In this document: positions 1 to 8,236 of the stretch, one piece after another
Position numbering within the stretch: the first letter of the stretch is position 1
How the letters are laid out: every line of letters begins with the position of its first letter
Assembly (NCBI RefSeq): GCF_029894125.1
Contig: NZ_JARXYZ010000022.1
Span: forward strand, 1-64,000
Direction: 5' to 3'
Length of the DNA stretch: 64,000 nucleotides
Origin: Kitasatospora sp. MAA19
Lineage (GTDB): Bacteria; Actinomycetota; Actinomycetes; Streptomycetales; Streptomycetaceae
Position numbers and translations under genes: made by a program
The notes under the pieces: generated by a model
What the model was told of the DNA's origin: nothing
The model's database searches: none
What the model saw: only the letters and a program-made list of their open reading frames with translations

Positions 1-458
1 CTGGCTGGAGCATCGTGAGGGCAGCCGCAGGTGGTTCCCACGTTCACCACTGACCGTTTGACGAGGGAGGTGCCCAGCTATACCCCGGCAGCCTCGCCAC
101 GAGTACGCCGCAGGCTTTCCTCGTGGCCTCCCCACCGGCCTATCCATCCCGGCTTCGGAGTCACCCGCCGCATGATCACGGCAGGTGTGCGCTGCGGACC
201 GGCCCATATCCACCAGGTTGGAGCCGGCTCGACGCTTACGGAGCTTCACGCGCTGGTTCCTCTCGTACACCTTCTCGTCTTGCTTGCCGGACCCGCCCCG
301 TCTGGTAGTTCCGGAGCGTCCCGGCGTTGTCAGGACTGCTTTCCACCCCTCCCGGCGACTCCCGGGTCAGGCTGTCCTCAGCTTCGTGGCCTTGCTGCGA
401 CAAGGCCACGGCGGCGGTCTTTCACCTCCGCACGGTCAAGTGGCGCCTCGTGGCGCAC
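1..458 (-). mobile_element. Group II intron, 5' part (inner copy, runs off left edge)
   Basis: The minus strand from 458 opens with GTGCGCCACGAGGCGCCA, a typical group II intron 5' end (GUGCG). It matches the intron that starts at 1188 base by base with scattered differences as far as the window edge. It lies exactly after codon 40 of a reverse-transcriptase start (459-578), so it interrupts another intron's own maturase gene. Only the 5' ribozyme part is visible; the rest is left of position 1. Family assignment rests on the 5' consensus, on the duplication, and on the RT start downstream of the outer copy. Confidence 0.7.
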
Positions 459-578
459 GAACAGGTCATCGAACCGGCGATCACGATCGCCGCTCGCCCA
501 ACAGTGCAGTTTGGTCTGCATCTCCAGTACCCGGCGCTCTGCCTTGAACAAGGCGATCTCCAGCGCGTCGGTATTCAC
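459..578 (-). pseudogene. Group II intron reverse transcriptase/maturase, N-terminal 40 codons
   Basis: A GTG start at 578 opens a frame whose residues include RVLEMQTKLHCWA and DRRFDDLF. This is the usual beginning of actinobacterial group II intron reverse transcriptases (LtrA family), which normally continue NLV.DP and have RT, maturase and HNH domains over roughly 450-600 residues. Here the frame is cut after DDLF by the GTGCG end of a second intron, so the protein cannot be made from the visible DNA unless the inner intron splices. The 3' part is not in the window. Confidence 0.75.
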
Positions 579-1188
579 CAACGACCTCCCGGCATTGCAG
601 TCTCCTCCCCGCCGACTTGCTGGCCCCCTTCGCCATGTACGGAGCTTTCCTCCGCTCGGACTACTACGAGGCCTCCGCCCCACCTGCGGCCCTCAGCCGG
701 CAACGGGCCTGTCCCCAGCAGTCCGGACTGGCTGTCCGGCCCCAAGGACGACCGCAGGCGGTTCCCACGTTCACCATGTGCCGATCGGCCAGGTCGGCGT
801 CCCGCTACTACCCCGGCAGCATCGCCACGCCTACGCCGCAGACCTTCAACGTGGCCTCCCCACCGGCAGTTGGAGACCGGCTTCGGAGTTGACCACCCCA
901 GCAGAGCAAGTGGCCACGCACTGCACCCCGGCCCACATCCTCCAGGTTGGAGCCGGTGACAAGACTTACGGGGCTTTACACGGGTTCCTCTTCGTACGCC
1001 TTCTGGCCTCGCTTGCCGGACCCGGCACGTCTGGAAGTGCCGCACCGTCCCGGCGTTGTCAGGGCTGCTTTCCATCCTCCCCGGCGTTCCCCGGATCAGA
1101 CTGCCCTCAGCTTCTACCCAGCCGCTGCGACGGTCCGGCGGTGAAGGTCTCGCACCTCCACTCGGTCACATGGCGCCTCGTGGCGCAC
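459..1188 (-). mobile_element. Group II intron, 5' ribozyme part plus ORF start (outer copy)
   Basis: The intron starts at 1188 with the same GTGCGCCACGAGGCGCCA end as the inner copy. It is inserted after the GRKNGW codons of an IS701-type transposase. The segment 728-1188 is the counterpart of 1-458. The remainder (579-727) is the ribozyme portion before the maturase start, including GTGAACGTGGGAACC-type sequence on the minus strand. The inner intron splits its maturase at 458/459. Exact domain borders need a covariance-model search. Confidence 0.7.
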
Positions 1189-1341
1189 CCAGCCGTTCTT
1201 GCGGCCGACCGGGCCGAGCGAGCCGCGGACGTAGTCGCGCATCCGCCGGCGTGGCTCCACACGGCTGAAGCGGTGGCCGATGCGGAGGAAGAGGTCTTCG
1301 AGTTCGTTGTCCCAGGTCTCGGCTGCAGGCTCGTTGATCAC
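1189..1341 (-). pseudogene. IS701-family transposase, N-terminal fragment
   Basis: From a GTG at 1341 the minus strand encodes INEPAAETWDNELEDLF followed by FSRVEPRRRMRDYVRG and GRKNGW. These are the conserved first ~50 residues of IS701 (DDE_5) transposases of actinomycetes. The next codon is replaced by the group II intron end at 1188, so about 350 residues with the catalytic domain are missing from the visible sequence. It abuts, head to tail, the 3' end of another IS701 copy (1355-1498, plus strand). It is either a remnant or, if both introns splice, a gene continuing left of the window. Confidence 0.7.
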
Positions 1342-1354
1342 GATGAGAGGCCGC

Positions 1355-1498
1355 CCCGCCGCTGTCACTACCAACGTCGGCTGCAACCGATCGAGGGGCG
1401 GTCTCATGAAGACCGCCCCTGATGGGACATCAGGCCGCTACACTCACCGCGCGCAGCCTCTGAGCAGGCAAAACATCGAAGTCGTGCTGGAGTACTAA
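1355..1498 (+). repeat. 144-bp IS701 3' end, copy 1
   Basis: This segment is 138/144 identical, in the same orientation, to 6501-6644. It encodes the last transposase residues (RRCHYQRRL) and then noncoding DNA ending GCTGGAGTA followed by CTAA. CTAA fits the YTAR target used by IS701 elements, so the end of the element is probably at 1494. Only this end survives here; the upstream transposase body is absent. Confidence 0.75.
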
Positions 1499-1509
1499 CG
1501 GCTCGCCGG

Positions 1510-3702
1510 TCAGGGCACCGGGACGCGGTACGGCTCCGGGGCCGGCTCGGCCCGGTGGTGGTGGCGGGCCGGGCGGAGCGGCCACCAGAGGGCGCGGCCG
1601 AGCAGGGCGGCGACGGCGGGCACCAGGACCAGGGACAGGACGACGGCGGAGAGCAGGATGCCGAGCGTCAGCGCGAAGGCGACCTGTTCGCTGCCCGGGG
1701 TGGCGGCGAGGGTCGCGAAGGAACCGGCCAGGACCAGGCCGGCCGTGGCGATGGCGGGCGTGGTGTGCCGTACGGCGCGGGCGACGGCGGCGCGGGGCGG
1801 GCCGGGGCGCTGCATCTCCTCGCGGATCCGGTCGGTGATGAGGATGTTGTAGTCGGTGCCCAGCGCCACGACGAACAGGAACAGCACCAGCGGGAGGGTG
1901 AAGCTGACGCCCGGTTCGCCCAGCCCGTGCTGGAACAGCAGGGTCGCGGCGCCGAGGGTGGCGGCGAAGCCGAGCCCGACCGAGAGCATCAGGACCAGCG
2001 GGGCGAGCAGGCTGCGCAGGAGCAGCAGCAGGATCAGGGCGATCAGGGCGGCCGCGACCGGGAAGACAATCGCCAGGTCGTGGTCGACGGCGGTGGAGAT
2101 GTCGGCGAAGATCGCCGCCGTGCCGCCCACGTGGGCGCTGGTCCCGGCGGGTGTGTGGGCGGCGACCGCGGCGCGGACCGGGCCGGAGGCCAGGTCGCGG
2201 GCGCGCCGGCTCTGCGGGTCTGCGGTCAGGTAGAGGTCGATCCGGGCGGCGCGCCGGTCCCCGTTGAGGACGGTGCCGCCCGTCTTGCCGACGCCCTCGA
2301 CCTGGGTGAGGGCGTGGGAGAGGCCGTCGAGCCGGCCGGGGGTGAGGGTGGTGCCGTCCGTGGTGACGACGTAGACGCTCGTCGGGTCGGAGACGCCGGC
2401 CGGCAGGGTGCGGGAGATCTCGGCGGCGGTGGCGGCGGCCGGGGTCCGGTCGCCGGCGCCGCCGAGGCCGTAGTCCATCCGGATCCCGGTCATCCCGGCG
2501 GCCAGCGCGCCGAGCAGGGCGAGGGCGGCGAGCAGCATCGGCAGCGGCCGCCGGGCGACGAGCGTGCCGAAGCGGGCGGCGAAGCCCTCGCCCGGCTGGC
2601 GGCGCAGGCTGCGGGAGGGCCAGAACATGCCGCGGCCGCAGGCGGCGAGCAGGGCGGGCATCATGGTGAGGCTGCCCAGCAGCATGACCAGGACGGCGAC
2701 GGCGATGGCCGGGCCGAGCGAGCGGAACTGGCCGAAGCTGGCCACGCCGAGGGTGGCGAAGGCGGCGACGATGGTCAGCGCGGCCGAGGTGATCGCGGTG
2801 CCCACCCGGGCGGTCACCTGGGCGGCGGCTTCGCGGGCGGGCTGCTCGGGCCGGGCCCGCAGGTGCTCGCGGAAGCGGAAGAGCAGGAAGAGCAGGTAGT
2901 CGACGCCGATGCCGAGCAGGACCACGGAGACCAGCCCGGGGGTGCCGGCGTCGAGCTTGAGGCCGGTCAGCGTCGCGGCGACGGCCACGGCTCCGCCGGC
3001 CACGCTGCCGATCATGGCGACGGCGAGCAGCGGCAGCAGGGCCGCCGCCACGCTGCGGAACACCAGCACGTTGAGCAGGACGATCAACCCCATGACGAGC
3101 GCGCTGCCGACCGTCGCGGCGGTGCGGTGGGAGTCGGCGGTGTCCACGGCGTCGGCCAGTCGCCCGGTGAACCCGGTGCGCATCCCGGCGTCGGCGAACT
3201 GGGCCCGGGTGGCGTCCCGGAACGCCCGGTAGACGCCCTGGACGCCCTCGTCCGCGGCGTTGCCGGTCAGTTCGACGGAGAGCAGTTCGAAGCCGCGGTC
3301 GGGCGCCACCATGGCCGGGGCGACCCGGGGGGTCTGGGACCGGTCGGGGACGAGGAAGGCCGGCTCGTCGTCCTTCCTGGGCATGACGACCCGGCGCTGG
3401 GCGAGCTTCGCCGCCTCGGCCTCGACCCGCTGCTGGTCGGCGGCGGTGAGCGCCTGGCCGTCGGTCCTGGCGACCAGCACCGTGACCGTGGTGGCGTCGG
3501 GCTTCATCCCGAAGTTCTCCTCGGCGATCCGCAGCGCGGCGGCCGAGTCGTAGCTCTTGGGCAGGAAGTCCCCGGTCTGGGACTGGGTGACGCGGGCGAG
3601 CAGCATCGGGCTCAGCAGGGCCAGGGAGATTCCCAGCACCACCCAGAGGGTGATCACCTTCCACGGGTTCCTGGTGGAGTATCCGGTCAGTGCGCGGATC
3701 AC
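1510..3702 (-). CDS. MMPL/RND-family membrane transporter
   Basis: This 730-residue exporter belongs to the actinobacterial MMPL branch of the RND superfamily, which moves lipids or drugs across the inner membrane using the proton gradient. Two homologous halves are visible. TM1 is at about 17-36, a large extracytoplasmic loop at 37-190, and a five-helix block follows containing GIGVDYLLFLL (~264-274). The second half repeats the pattern with ALGTDYNILITDR. I chose GTG 3702 because GGAGG sits 5 nt upstream; an in-frame start at 3906 would add a proline/arginine-rich stretch without homology. It is divergent from the two-component system at 4082, which probably controls it. The substrate is unknown. 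Confidence 0.93.
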   Translation of the reverse strand: MIRALTGYSTRNPWKVITLWVVLGISLALLSPMLLARVTQSQTGDFLPKSYDSAAALRIAEENFGMKPDATTVTVLVARTDGQALTAADQQRVEAEAAKLAQRRVVMPRKDDEPAFLVPDRSQTPRVAPAMVAPDRGFELLSVELTGNAADEGVQGVYRAFRDATRAQFADAGMRTGFTGRLADAVDTADSHRTAATVGSALVMGLIVLLNVLVFRSVAAALLPLLAVAMIGSVAGGAVAVAATLTGLKLDAGTPGLVSVVLLGIGVDYLLFLLFRFREHLRARPEQPAREAAAQVTARVGTAITSAALTIVAAFATLGVASFGQFRSLGPAIAVAVLVMLLGSLTMMPALLAACGRGMFWPSRSLRRQPGEGFAARFGTLVARRPLPMLLAALALLGALAAGMTGIRMDYGLGGAGDRTPAAATAAEISRTLPAGVSDPTSVYVVTTDGTTLTPGRLDGLSHALTQVEGVGKTGGTVLNGDRRAARIDLYLTADPQSRRARDLASGPVRAAVAAHTPAGTSAHVGGTAAIFADISTAVDHDLAIVFPVAAALIALILLLLLRSLLAPLVLMLSVGLGFAATLGAATLLFQHGLGEPGVSFTLPLVLFLFVVALGTDYNILITDRIREEMQRPGPPRAAVARAVRHTTPAIATAGLVLAGSFATLAATPGSEQVAFALTLGILLSAVVLSLVLVPAVAALLGRALWWPLRPARHHHRAEPAPEPYRVPVP

Positions 3703-4081
3703 GGTTTCCTCCGGCGGTGGACGCGAGCGTCCGCAAGGTCGGTCTCGGCTCCGGGGGTTCCCGGCCGGGTTCCAGACCATCACCCGGGGTGGGCCGCGGA
3801 CGTCCCTGCGACGGACGATCCGCACCGGGGCCCCTGCTCCTCGGCCGGGCCCGGACCCGGGACCGTGGTCCTGGTCCGGGCCCCCGTGATCGGCCGTGGG
3901 GACCATGCCGGGGCGGGGTGGGCCGATGCCAGAATGGGGTCATCGGGCCTGTTCAGAGCCTGTTCAGAGCCTGTTCAGGGTCTGAAACAGGGTCTGATCG
4001 GGGCCAGATCGGGCTCATCGGGGGCTCGTCAGGGCTCATCGGTGAGGCGCGGCGCGGGCCGGGCACGGAGGGGGAACGGAC
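3703..4081. promoter_or_regulatory. Divergent promoter region with three 11-bp tandem repeats
   Basis: This 379-bp gap separates the MMPL gene from the sensor kinase and holds no gene. At 3948-3980 the 11-mer CCTGTTCAGAG occurs three times head to tail (last copy ends GGG). It is followed by TCTGAAACAGGG, which forms an imperfect inverted repeat with the third copy. The 11-bp period places the copies on one face of the helix, as expected for cooperative binding of a NarL-type regulator. Binding by the neighbouring response regulator is inference. Confidence 0.55.
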
Positions 4082-5386
4082 ATGGGCGGTCATCAGCGCC
4101 CCGCGATGGACGCGGCACTCGGGGCGGACCCGGCGCACCCGGCACACCGGGCGAGCGGGAGCCCGGGGCCCGGCGGGGTGGCGGACGCGCCGCCGGAGAC
4201 CGACGGCGCGCCGTGGACCCACACCGACGCGCTGGTGGCCGCCGGCGCCTGCACGCTCGACCTGCTCAACTACCTGCTCTTCAGCGAGATGGACGGGGTA
4301 CGCCGGGTGACCCCGCCGGGCCTGCTCCTCGTCGCGCTGTCGGCCCTGCCGCTGCTCGTCCGGCGCCGCCACCCGGTGCCGGCGCTCGCCGTGGTCCTGG
4401 CCGTCGAGGCCGCGATCGACCTTTCCACACCGGCGAGCACCCACTTCGGCGCCGTCCTGATGGTCAGCCTGTACTCGGTCGCCCGGGCCCGCCCCGTCCC
4501 GGTGACGGCGGCCGCCGCGGCGGCGACGACGGTGCTGACCACGCTGAGCCAGAGCCACCTGCGCGTCCCCTCCTGGCAGGCGCTCGCCGGCACCTCCTGC
4601 TCCACCCTGCTCGTGGCCGGCGCCGGCCTCGCCGTGGCGCGCTGGCAGCGGGAGGTCGCGGCCAACCGCAAACTGCTGGCCGACCGCGCGGTGGCCGACG
4701 AACGCCGCCGCATCGCACGGGAGTTGCACGACATCGTGGCGCACCACATCACCACCATGCAGCTGATGGCCGGCGGCGCCCGGGCCAACCTCGCCCACCC
4801 GGAGGTGGTCCGGGACGCCCTGGTCACCCTGGAGTCCTCCGGGCGACTGGCCCTGCGGGAGATGCGCCAGCTCCTGGACGTCCTGCGGGCCGGCGACGAA
4901 CCGGACACCGCCCCGCCCTCGCCCCAGCCCGGGGCCGAGGACCTCGGCCGGCTGGTGGACGAGTCCCGGGTGGCCGGCCTGCCGACCGACTTCGGCGTCC
5001 ACGGGCCCCGCCGCCCGCTGCCGCCCACCGTCGGCCTGACCGTGTTCCGGATCGTCCAGGAGGGCCTCACCAACGCCCGCAAGCACGCCGGGCCCGCCCG
5101 CGCGACCGTCACCCTGACGTACGGTCCGGACCGGGTCACCGTCGAGGTGCGCGACGACGGGGGCACGGCGGGCACGGGCGGCGCCGCACCGCAGGAGGCG
5201 GTGCCGGCCGGCGGCCGGAGCGGGTACGGCCTGATCGGCATGCGCGAGCGCGTCGCCCTGCACGGCGGCACCCTGCGGACCGGACCACGTCCGGAGGGCG
5301 GCTTCGCCGTCCTGGCCGACCTGCCACTGGCCCCGGAGGAGACGGCCGACGCGGCCGTCCAGCACGGAACGGCGACGGCCCGGTGA
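4082..5386 (+). CDS. NarL-family sensor histidine kinase
   Basis: The protein (434 aa) has a charged N-terminus, four to five membrane segments at about 50-185, then a HisKA_3 dimerisation helix ERRRIARELHDIVAHH with phospho-acceptor His ~216. The HATPase_c domain (~300-425) shows EGLTNARKHAG and GYGLIGMRERV. This is the standard plan of actinobacterial NarL-type kinases that sense through membrane helices. GGAGGGGGAAC lies before the ATG. The stop overlaps the response-regulator start (GTGA), so the two are translated together. Its likely target is the divergent MMPL exporter. Confidence 0.93.
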   Translation: MGGHQRPAMDAALGADPAHPAHRASGSPGPGGVADAPPETDGAPWTHTDALVAAGACTLDLLNYLLFSEMDGVRRVTPPGLLLVALSALPLLVRRRHPVPALAVVLAVEAAIDLSTPASTHFGAVLMVSLYSVARARPVPVTAAAAAATTVLTTLSQSHLRVPSWQALAGTSCSTLLVAGAGLAVARWQREVAANRKLLADRAVADERRRIARELHDIVAHHITTMQLMAGGARANLAHPEVVRDALVTLESSGRLALREMRQLLDVLRAGDEPDTAPPSPQPGAEDLGRLVDESRVAGLPTDFGVHGPRRPLPPTVGLTVFRIVQEGLTNARKHAGPARATVTLTYGPDRVTVEVRDDGGTAGTGGAAPQEAVPAGGRSGYGLIGMRERVALHGGTLRTGPRPEGGFAVLADLPLAPEETADAAVQHGTATAR

Positions 5387-6114
5387 GCGGGGACGGGGAC
5401 GGCCCGGTGAGGTCGAACGACGGCGGCCCGGTGGGCGCGGTGGCACCGGGCATCCGGGTCCTCATCGCGGACGACCAGCCGCTGGTGCGGCGCGGCCTGT
5501 CCCTGATCCTCTCCCCCGACCCGTCCTTCGAGGTGGTGGGCGAGGCCGAGAACGGGGAGCAGGCCGTCACCGCCGCCCGCCTGCTGCGCCCCGACGTCGT
5601 GGTGATGGACATCCGGATGCCCGTGCTCGACGGGGTCGGCGCGACCCGGGAGCTGGCCCGCACCCTCCCCTCCTGCCGAGTCCTCGCCCTCAGCACCTTC
5701 GACATGGACGAGTACGTGGTGGCCGCGCTGCGCGCCGGCGCCCACGGGTTCCTGCCCAAGGACGTCTCGCCGGAGGAACTGGGCGCGGCGATCCGCACCG
5801 TCCACGCCGGCGAGGCGGTGGTCGCCCCGCGCCTGCTCACCCGGCTGATCTCCACCTACGTCCGGGCCCCGGTCGGCGCCCCGCCGCCGGTCACCGACAC
5901 GGGCGGGCTGACGCCCCGGGAGGTCGAGGTGTGGCGGCTGATGGCCACCGGCCTCGACAACACCGAGATCGCCCGGGCCCTGGACATCAGCCTGTCGACG
6001 GTGAAGAACTACATCACCAGCATCTTCGGCAAGCTCGACGTCCGGGACCGTGCCCAGGCGGTCATCGCGGCCTACGAGTCCGGCCTGGTCACCGCGCGCA
6101 CGGGAGGCGGGTAG
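5383..6114 (+). CDS. NarL/FixJ-type response regulator
   Basis: The protein (243 aa from GTG 5383) has a receiver domain at about 24-140 with the acidic pair AD-D near 30, phospho-acceptor Asp ~76 in VVVMDIRMP, and the conserved K in FLPKD. A LuxR-type helix-turn-helix follows (~180-240; LTPREVEVWRLMATGLDNTE). GTG 5383 overlaps the kinase stop by four bases; GTG 5407 is an alternative that removes eight residues. It presumably binds the repeats at 3948-3980. IS701 debris begins within a few bases of its stop, so its own terminator may have been lost. Confidence 0.93.
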   Translation: MSGDGDGPVRSNDGGPVGAVAPGIRVLIADDQPLVRRGLSLILSPDPSFEVVGEAENGEQAVTAARLLRPDVVVMDIRMPVLDGVGATRELARTLPSCRVLALSTFDMDEYVVAALRAGAHGFLPKDVSPEELGAAIRTVHAGEAVVAPRLLTRLISTYVRAPVGAPPPVTDTGGLTPREVEVWRLMATGLDNTEIARALDISLSTVKNYITSIFGKLDVRDRAQAVIAAYESGLVTARTGGG

Positions 6115-6117
6115 CGG

Positions 6118-6500
6118 GGGCTTTCTGTCTGCGGGCCCTTGTCGACCGCGAGCTCTACCTGCCCAGGTCCTGGACCGAGGATCGGGACCGCTGCCGCGCG
6201 GCGAAGATCCCCCAGGCTGCGAAGAACGAATGCGGCCTGGATCAGTACGAGGTCCGTCGCTACACCGGCTGGATGCGGCACATCACCCTGGCCATGCTCG
6301 CCCACGCCTTCCTGGCCGCGATGGCGGCGGCATCAAAGGGGGCTGCAGAAACGGTTCCCGCGCCTTGGTGGACCTCACCGTGGCAGAGATCCGGCGGCTC
6401 CTGGCGGCTGGCCGCCCCCACGGGCCGCGTCCGCCACGGTGCTCGCCCCGCGCTCACTCCTCGAACTGGTCCACCTGGCGCCGACAACGCCAGGCCATCG
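6118..6500 (+). pseudogene. IS701-family transposase, C-terminal fragment, frameshifted
   Basis: The plus strand encodes the conserved IS701 stretch LVDRELYLPRSWTEDRDRC, then YEVRRYTGWMRHITLAMLAHAFL. After about 6340 homology jumps one frame to LVDLTVAEIRRLLAAG and WSTWRRQRQAIARRCHYQRR. The N-terminal two thirds are missing and the body is frameshifted, so it is inactive. It lies directly against the response-regulator stop and continues into the 144-bp element end at 6501. Confidence 0.8.
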
Positions 6501-6644
6501 CCCGCCGCTGTCACTACCAACGTCGGCTGCACACGATCGAGGGGCGATCTCATGCAGACCGTCCCTGATGGGACATCAGGCCGCTACACTCACCGCGCGC
6601 AGCCTCTGAGCAGGCAAAACATCGAAGTCCTGCTGGAGTACTAA
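6501..6644 (+). repeat. 144-bp IS701 3' end, copy 2, with terminal hairpin
   Basis: This is the second copy of the element end at 1355-1498, with six mismatches. It ends GCTGGAGTA-CTAA and is followed at once by TACTCCAGC, which makes a perfect 9-bp stem (6632-6640 with 6645-6653) around the CTAA target. The right half may be the left end of a second element or part of a palindromic target site. No transposase start follows. Confidence 0.75.
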
Positions 6645-6697
6645 TACTCCAGCCGTAGATCGTGATCTCGAGGCCGTCGGCATCGCGTCTGCGGCTT

Positions 6698-7312
6698 TCA
6701 GCGGATGTTGTCGTCCGGTGCGGTGGGAGTGTCCGTGCCCTGTCTGACAAGAAGGACGAGTCGCTCTGCCTGAGTGGCGCCTGTGGCGGTCAGGGCGATC
6801 CCATTGGCTAGAGCGAGCAGTTCCGACGGGTCAAGGTCGGAGCGAACAGTACCGGCGCACTGAGCCCGGGTCAGCAGCGCGGACGCGGCGGTGTGCATCG
6901 AGGTGTGCCAGCGGTCGAAGAGCGCTGAGCGCTGCCCGGCGCGGTCGTCGGTGATGGACAAAGCGAGTTCCCGCTTGTCGGCCACGTGCGCGATGAAGTC
7001 CTGTAGCCAAATGAAGAGGGCGTCGCCGGGAGGGTTCTCGGCAAGCAGGGACTGGCTGCGGGCGCCGAGTTCGGCTACCTCCTCGGAGTAGACGGCGATG
7101 ATCAGCTCGCGGCGCGTGGGGAAGTGCCGATACATCGTGGCGTTGCCGACGCCGGCCTGGCGGGCGATGTCGTCGAGTGGGGCGTCGATGCCGTGGTTGT
7201 GGAAGACGTCCCTGGCTGCGGCTACGAGCAGGTCGTAGTTGCGCTGTGCGTCTGCGCGACGACGACGCTGGGGTTCCGGCCGTGGCGCAGGTCCGGCGTT
7301 TTGCGATGACAT
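6698..7312 (-). CDS. TetR-family transcriptional regulator
   Basis: This 204-aa repressor has a TetR_N helix-turn-helix at about 22-68 (AAARDVFHNHG, IARQAGVGNATMYRHFPTRREL) and an all-helical ligand domain of the kind seen in many actinobacterial regulators. ATG 7312 is favoured by AAGGAGG four bases upstream. It is divergent from the SnoaL-like gene at 7419, and two GGGGANATCCCC palindromes lie between them, so it probably represses itself and that gene. It is enclosed by IS701 remnants on both sides, suggesting acquisition as a cassette. Confidence 0.92.
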   Translation of the reverse strand: MSSQNAGPAPRPEPQRRRRADAQRNYDLLVAAARDVFHNHGIDAPLDDIARQAGVGNATMYRHFPTRRELIIAVYSEEVAELGARSQSLLAENPPGDALFIWLQDFIAHVADKRELALSITDDRAGQRSALFDRWHTSMHTAASALLTRAQCAGTVRSDLDPSELLALANGIALTATGATQAERLVLLVRQGTDTPTAPDDNIR

Positions 7313-7329
7313 GACCCTCCTTGTTAATT

Positions 7330-7379
7330 GGGGACATCCCCGGTTACGGTATCCGAACACGACAAACGGGGAGATCCCC
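7330..7379. promoter_or_regulatory. Twin operator palindromes for the TetR/SnoaL pair
   Basis: GGGGACATCCCC (7330-7341) and GGGGAGATCCCC (7368-7379) are 12-bp palindromes differing in the centre base. Their centres are 38 bp apart, between the divergent starts at 7312 and 7419. They are good candidates for the binding sites of the adjacent TetR protein. Confidence 0.65.
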
Positions 7380-7418
7380 ACTTGCCGCCTCAAGCGTGTC
7401 CCGCAGAGGAGATTCCGT

Positions 7419-7841
7419 ATGCCACAGGGAACAGAAGACACCGCGCACGCAGGACCGGGCGAGGTCCACCGACGCATCGTCGAGAGCTACGCGCAGATTC
7501 TGGAAGGCCGACTCGAAGACGCCCTTACGCTGGTCGACCCGGAGGTCGTCGACCACAGGGGAGGCATGGAAGGCGACCACCGCGGACGCGACGCCTGGCG
7601 ACAGAAGTGGGAACGAATGAGCGCGGGCAGCGCCTTCCACGACGTCTCGGTGACGATCGAACAGAACATCGTCTGCGGCGACACCTCCGTCAACCGGTAT
7701 ACCAGCCGGGGCACCCACACGGCCTCCGGACGACACTACGAGGTCCTCAGCATGGACATGGTCCGCGTCCACAACGGCCGAATTGTCGAGCACTGGGCCC
7801 TGCGCGACGCGGACGCGATGCGCAACCAACTGGACCTGTGA
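7419..7841 (+). CDS. SnoaL-like / NTF2-fold protein
   Basis: This small protein (140 aa) has the alpha+beta cone pattern of the NTF2/SnoaL superfamily: an N-terminal helix (VHRRIVESYAQILEG), VDPEVVDHRGGMEGDHRGR, then strands ending IVEHWALRDADAMRNQL. Members include polyketide cyclases, ester cyclases and proteins of unknown role, so no reaction is assigned. A GAGGAG lies upstream of the ATG. The divergent TetR and its palindromes suggest induction by a small molecule. Confidence 0.85.
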   Translation: MPQGTEDTAHAGPGEVHRRIVESYAQILEGRLEDALTLVDPEVVDHRGGMEGDHRGRDAWRQKWERMSAGSAFHDVSVTIEQNIVCGDTSVNRYTSRGTHTASGRHYEVLSMDMVRVHNGRIVEHWALRDADAMRNQLDL

Positions 7842-7953
7842 AAGAACCTCCTTCGCCCATCCCGGCAAGCCCACCATCGATGCGAGGCCGACACTGGCAC
7901 CGGTGCGGCCATCGGCACCCACCCAGCTCTACCAAGACGAGAAGGACCAGACG

Positions 7954-8236
7954 GTGACCGCCGGGCACAACGTGGACCCCGCCCGCTGGCAGGCTGCGTT
8001 CGAGAACCTCATGGGCCAGGTCGCGGGTCGCTTCACCCGGGTCGAACCCCGACGCCGCATGAGGAAGTTGGTGCTCGGGCTGCTGTCCGACCTGCCGCGC
8101 AAGAACTGCTGGACCATCGCCGAGTGGGCCGGTGAGACGACGCCGGGCGGAATGCAGCACCTGCTGGGCCGGGCCAAGTGGGATGCCGATCAGGTCCGCG
8201 ACGACGTACGCGGCTACGTGGTGGAGCACTTGGGCG
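7954..8236 (+). pseudogene. IS701-family transposase, N-terminal fragment
   Basis: From GTG 7954 the frame encodes ARWQAAFENLMGQVAGRF, TRVEPRRRMRKLVLG, LPRKNCWTIAEWAGETTP and WDADQVRDDVRGYVVEHLGG, the first ~95 residues of an IS701 transposase. The sequence stops matching at about 8236, where an exchanger gene on the other strand begins, so the catalytic domain is missing. Open reading frame continues beyond, but as antisense to the exchanger gene. Confidence 0.8.

Noticed and set aside
1114..1407. A 97-codon frame starting MRPPLDRLQPTLVVTAAG as the transposase start
   Set aside because: Codons before 1341 are the antisense of another IS701 element's C-terminus. The conserved transposase N-terminus begins at GTG 1341.
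1555..6114. A 1519-codon open frame on the plus strand across the MMPL gene, kinase and response regulator
   Set aside because: Only its last ~240 codons are real (response regulator). The rest is antisense or out of frame to genes with clear domains, and is Gly/Asp/Arg-rich as expected from high-GC third-position bias.
6260..6553. A minus-strand frame sharing the same MRSPLDR start
   Set aside because: It is antisense to a recognisable IS701 transposase C-terminus and has no homology after the shared segment.
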